Part shown: positions 6,688-7,826 of the stretch, piece after piece
How the letters are laid out: each line of letters opens with the position of its first letter
Position numbering within the stretch: position 1 is the stretch's first letter
Assembly: GCA_021160685.1 (NCBI GenBank)
Contig: JAGHCC010000398.1
Span: 1 to 7,826, forward strand
DNA: 7,826 nt
Source of the DNA: Desulfobulbaceae bacterium
GTDB lineage: Bacteria > Desulfobacterota > Desulfobulbia > Desulfobulbales > SURF-16
Direction of reading: 5' to 3'
The notes under the pieces: model-generated
What the model saw: only the letters and a program-made list of their open reading frames with translations
What the model was told of the DNA's origin: nothing
Database searches by the model: none
Program-made: the position numbers and the translations under genes

Positions 6688-7626
6688 TTATTCAGGCTCC
6701 CGTGAATAGACGGTTTGGGAAGGGGTTTTGACAACGCGAAAACCTCTTTCATCATCGAAGTATTCCTGCCGGGAATAATCCTCTGCCCAGGTATCACATC
6801 GACAACACATAGAATGTTGGTCGTAGTCCCCCCTGGTATGCAAATCCCTCACTCGGGACATCGCTTCATTATTCCATAAGGACAGCAGGCTGTTTCCCGG
6901 CCCTATTCTGCCAGGAGAAAAGTCAACATTGAAATCCTCACAACACAAAGCCAGACGACCATCCCAGGATACTACCGCCTGGTACCATAAAAGATTACAG
7001 GGCTTTCTCTCAATTGTTATACCCGGCCACCGCTTGCTTTCCGGCGGCTGGCGATAATGGGATATCATGACCGCATCAACCTTATGAATCCATTTTTCCA
7101 CAAAGGCTTCCTGCTGATCGACAATCTCGTCATAGGCCACCATATTAAGCCTGATCTGGGGGAAAACTGATTTTTTCCGCCGTTTCACCGCCAGCAGAGT
7201 GTCAAGATTTTTTTCGACGCGCTTTAAATCAGAATGTTTTCTTATCCTATCGTGGGTTTCAGGCAGCACACCGTCAATGCTGAACGCAATCCAGTCAAGC
7301 TTGATATCGGTGAGAAAATCACTCCAGGACTTATCCAGCAACATACCATTGGTGAGAAAACCAATTTCAAGATTGCTGAAGGTTCTGGCATACCGCAGGA
7401 TATCTCTCAAGGCGGGATGCAGCAGCGGTTCTCCCCCACCATGAGTAGTCAGCATCACTTTCTGATCCAGGGAACCAAGCTCATTGATCACCACCCGCCA
7501 GATATCTTCATTCATATTACCTGGGGAACGGGTGACAAACCGATGAGGTCCGTGCAAAGCACACCCCAAACAGGAAAGGTTGCAAAGAGCGCTAATTTCT
7601 AAAATAACATTGGCCGGAATAATCAT
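6688..7626 (-). CDS. Radical SAM/SPASM domain protein (first in the array)
   Basis: This 312-residue protein has the radical SAM plan: CNLSCLGC with C15, C19 and C22 (CX3CX2C); HGGGEPLLHP at 62-71 as the SAM-binding GGE motif; FLTNGMLL (90-97); and FSIDG (115-119) on the barrel. The C-terminal SPASM-like region has C210, C228-C229 and C274, C275, C277. The spacing from first Cys to the CC pair is 18 residues, the same as in the 4784-5752 protein. The visible cysteines suit one auxiliary Fe-S cluster rather than the two of full SPASM maturases. In related families such proteins modify peptides, sugars or lipids; no peptide precursor is recognised nearby, so a saccharide or lipid substrate is more likely here. 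The ATG at 7626 has only a weak GAAAG ribosome site. It is the first gene in the window in transcription order, and the 200 bases upstream hold no certain gene. Confidence 0.9.
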   Translation of the reverse strand: MIIPANVILEISALCNLSCLGCALHGPHRFVTRSPGNMNEDIWRVVINELGSLDQKVMLTTHGGGEPLLHPALRDILRYARTFSNLEIGFLTNGMLLDKSWSDFLTDIKLDWIAFSIDGVLPETHDRIRKHSDLKRVEKNLDTLLAVKRRKKSVFPQIRLNMVAYDEIVDQQEAFVEKWIHKVDAVMISHYRQPPESKRWPGITIERKPCNLLWYQAVVSWDGRLALCCEDFNVDFSPGRIGPGNSLLSLWNNEAMSRVRDLHTRGDYDQHSMCCRCDTWAEDYSRQEYFDDERGFRVVKTPSQTVYSREPE

Positions 7627-7826
7627 ATCATACTTTCAAATGTTCAGGTAGAAGGTTGAGTTGAAAGGTAGAAATACCAACGAGCAGCACTACCCCGGGG
7701 GAGCCCAGACATGATCCATCCAAAACAGACCCATATCCGACCGTTTGCTAACTACGCCAAATGGTTCACTATAGAAAACGTCAATAAGCAGTAGAGCGTA
7801 AACGTCCAAAACCGCCAGTACAGCAC
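7627..7826. other. Upstream region without a certain gene; possible operon leader
   Basis: No gene is convincing here. On the minus strand two frames run in from the window edge: a 44-codon frame stopping at 7690 and a 24-codon hydrophobic frame stopping at 7752. Either could be the end of an upstream gene. On the plus strand an ATG at 7711, preceded by GGGGGAG with suitable spacing, opens a 27-codon frame to 7794. These overlap, so at most one is real in any stretch. A near-perfect 14-base palindrome ctaccccgggggag lies at 7690-7703. No convincing -35/-10 pair was found, although a promoter for the array would be expected here if it does not extend further upstream. Confidence 0.35.
7646..7673. 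repeat. Direct repeat aggtagaa at 20-base period upstream of the array
   Basis: The octamer aggtagaa occurs at 7646-7653 and again at 7666-7673, exactly 20 bases apart, about two helical turns. It lies 20 to 47 bases before the first gene's start. The spacing would suit a dimeric regulator, but two 8-base copies in such a purine-rich stretch can arise by chance. Confidence 0.25.

Noticed and set aside
4784..7626. Peptide (RiPP) maturation cluster based on the radical SAM/SPASM genes
   Set aside because: No precursor-like small gene or recognition-domain gene lies next to them, and the rest of the array points to lipid or sugar chemistry. The short ORFs found have no Cys-rich or repetitive core.
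7627..7632. TATGAT resembling a -10 promoter box on the minus strand
   Set aside because: It touches the start codon of the first gene, so it would give a leaderless transcript, and no matching -35 element is seen at the right distance.

Overview
The window holds seven protein-coding genes, all on the minus strand, so transcription runs from high to low coordinates. They form one tight array. In transcription order: radical SAM/SPASM protein (6688-7626), class I SAM methyltransferase (5749-6666), second radical SAM/SPASM protein (4784-5752), LpxL/HtrB-type lysophospholipid acyltransferase homologue (3871-4758), acyltransferase-3 membrane protein (2632-3807), second class I methyltransferase (1736-2452), and a polytopic GT-C-like glycosyltransferase (4-1674). 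Gaps are 21, -4, 31, 63, 179 and 61 bases, which fits one operon. No terminator, tRNA, rRNA, CRISPR array, insertion sequence or origin was recognised.

The gene types are those of an accessory cell-surface glycan or glycolipid locus. A lipid-A-acyltransferase-like fold, an O-acyltransferase of the OafA type, a polyprenyl-phosphate-sugar-type GT-C enzyme and two methyltransferases suggest assembly and decoration of a membrane-anchored saccharide. The two radical SAM proteins presumably carry out an unusual modification of it. No nucleotide-sugar enzyme and no GT-A or GT-B glycosyltransferase lies in the window, so this is probably the modification part of a larger cluster. A Gram-negative bacterium is likely from the LpxL-like protein. 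Moderate G+C and many radical SAM genes would suit an anaerobe such as a Desulfobacterota member, but that is a guess and the sequence does not settle it.

Three intergenic stretches deserve attention. The 179-base gap before the 1736-2452 methyltransferase carries a 25-codon ORF with a strong Shine-Dalgarno sequence, in frame with the methyltransferase and separated from it by one TGA. Repeats there could form mutually exclusive RNA pairings. The 63-base gap before the acyltransferase-3 gene contains an 18-codon ORF whose stop overlaps that gene's start (TAATG). The 200 bases upstream of the first gene (7627-7826) hold no certain gene, but include a direct repeat at a 20-base period and three competing short reading frames.

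The main protein-level oddity is the LpxL-like protein. The His of its HX4(D/E) catalytic motif is present, but Thr stands where the acidic residue should be.
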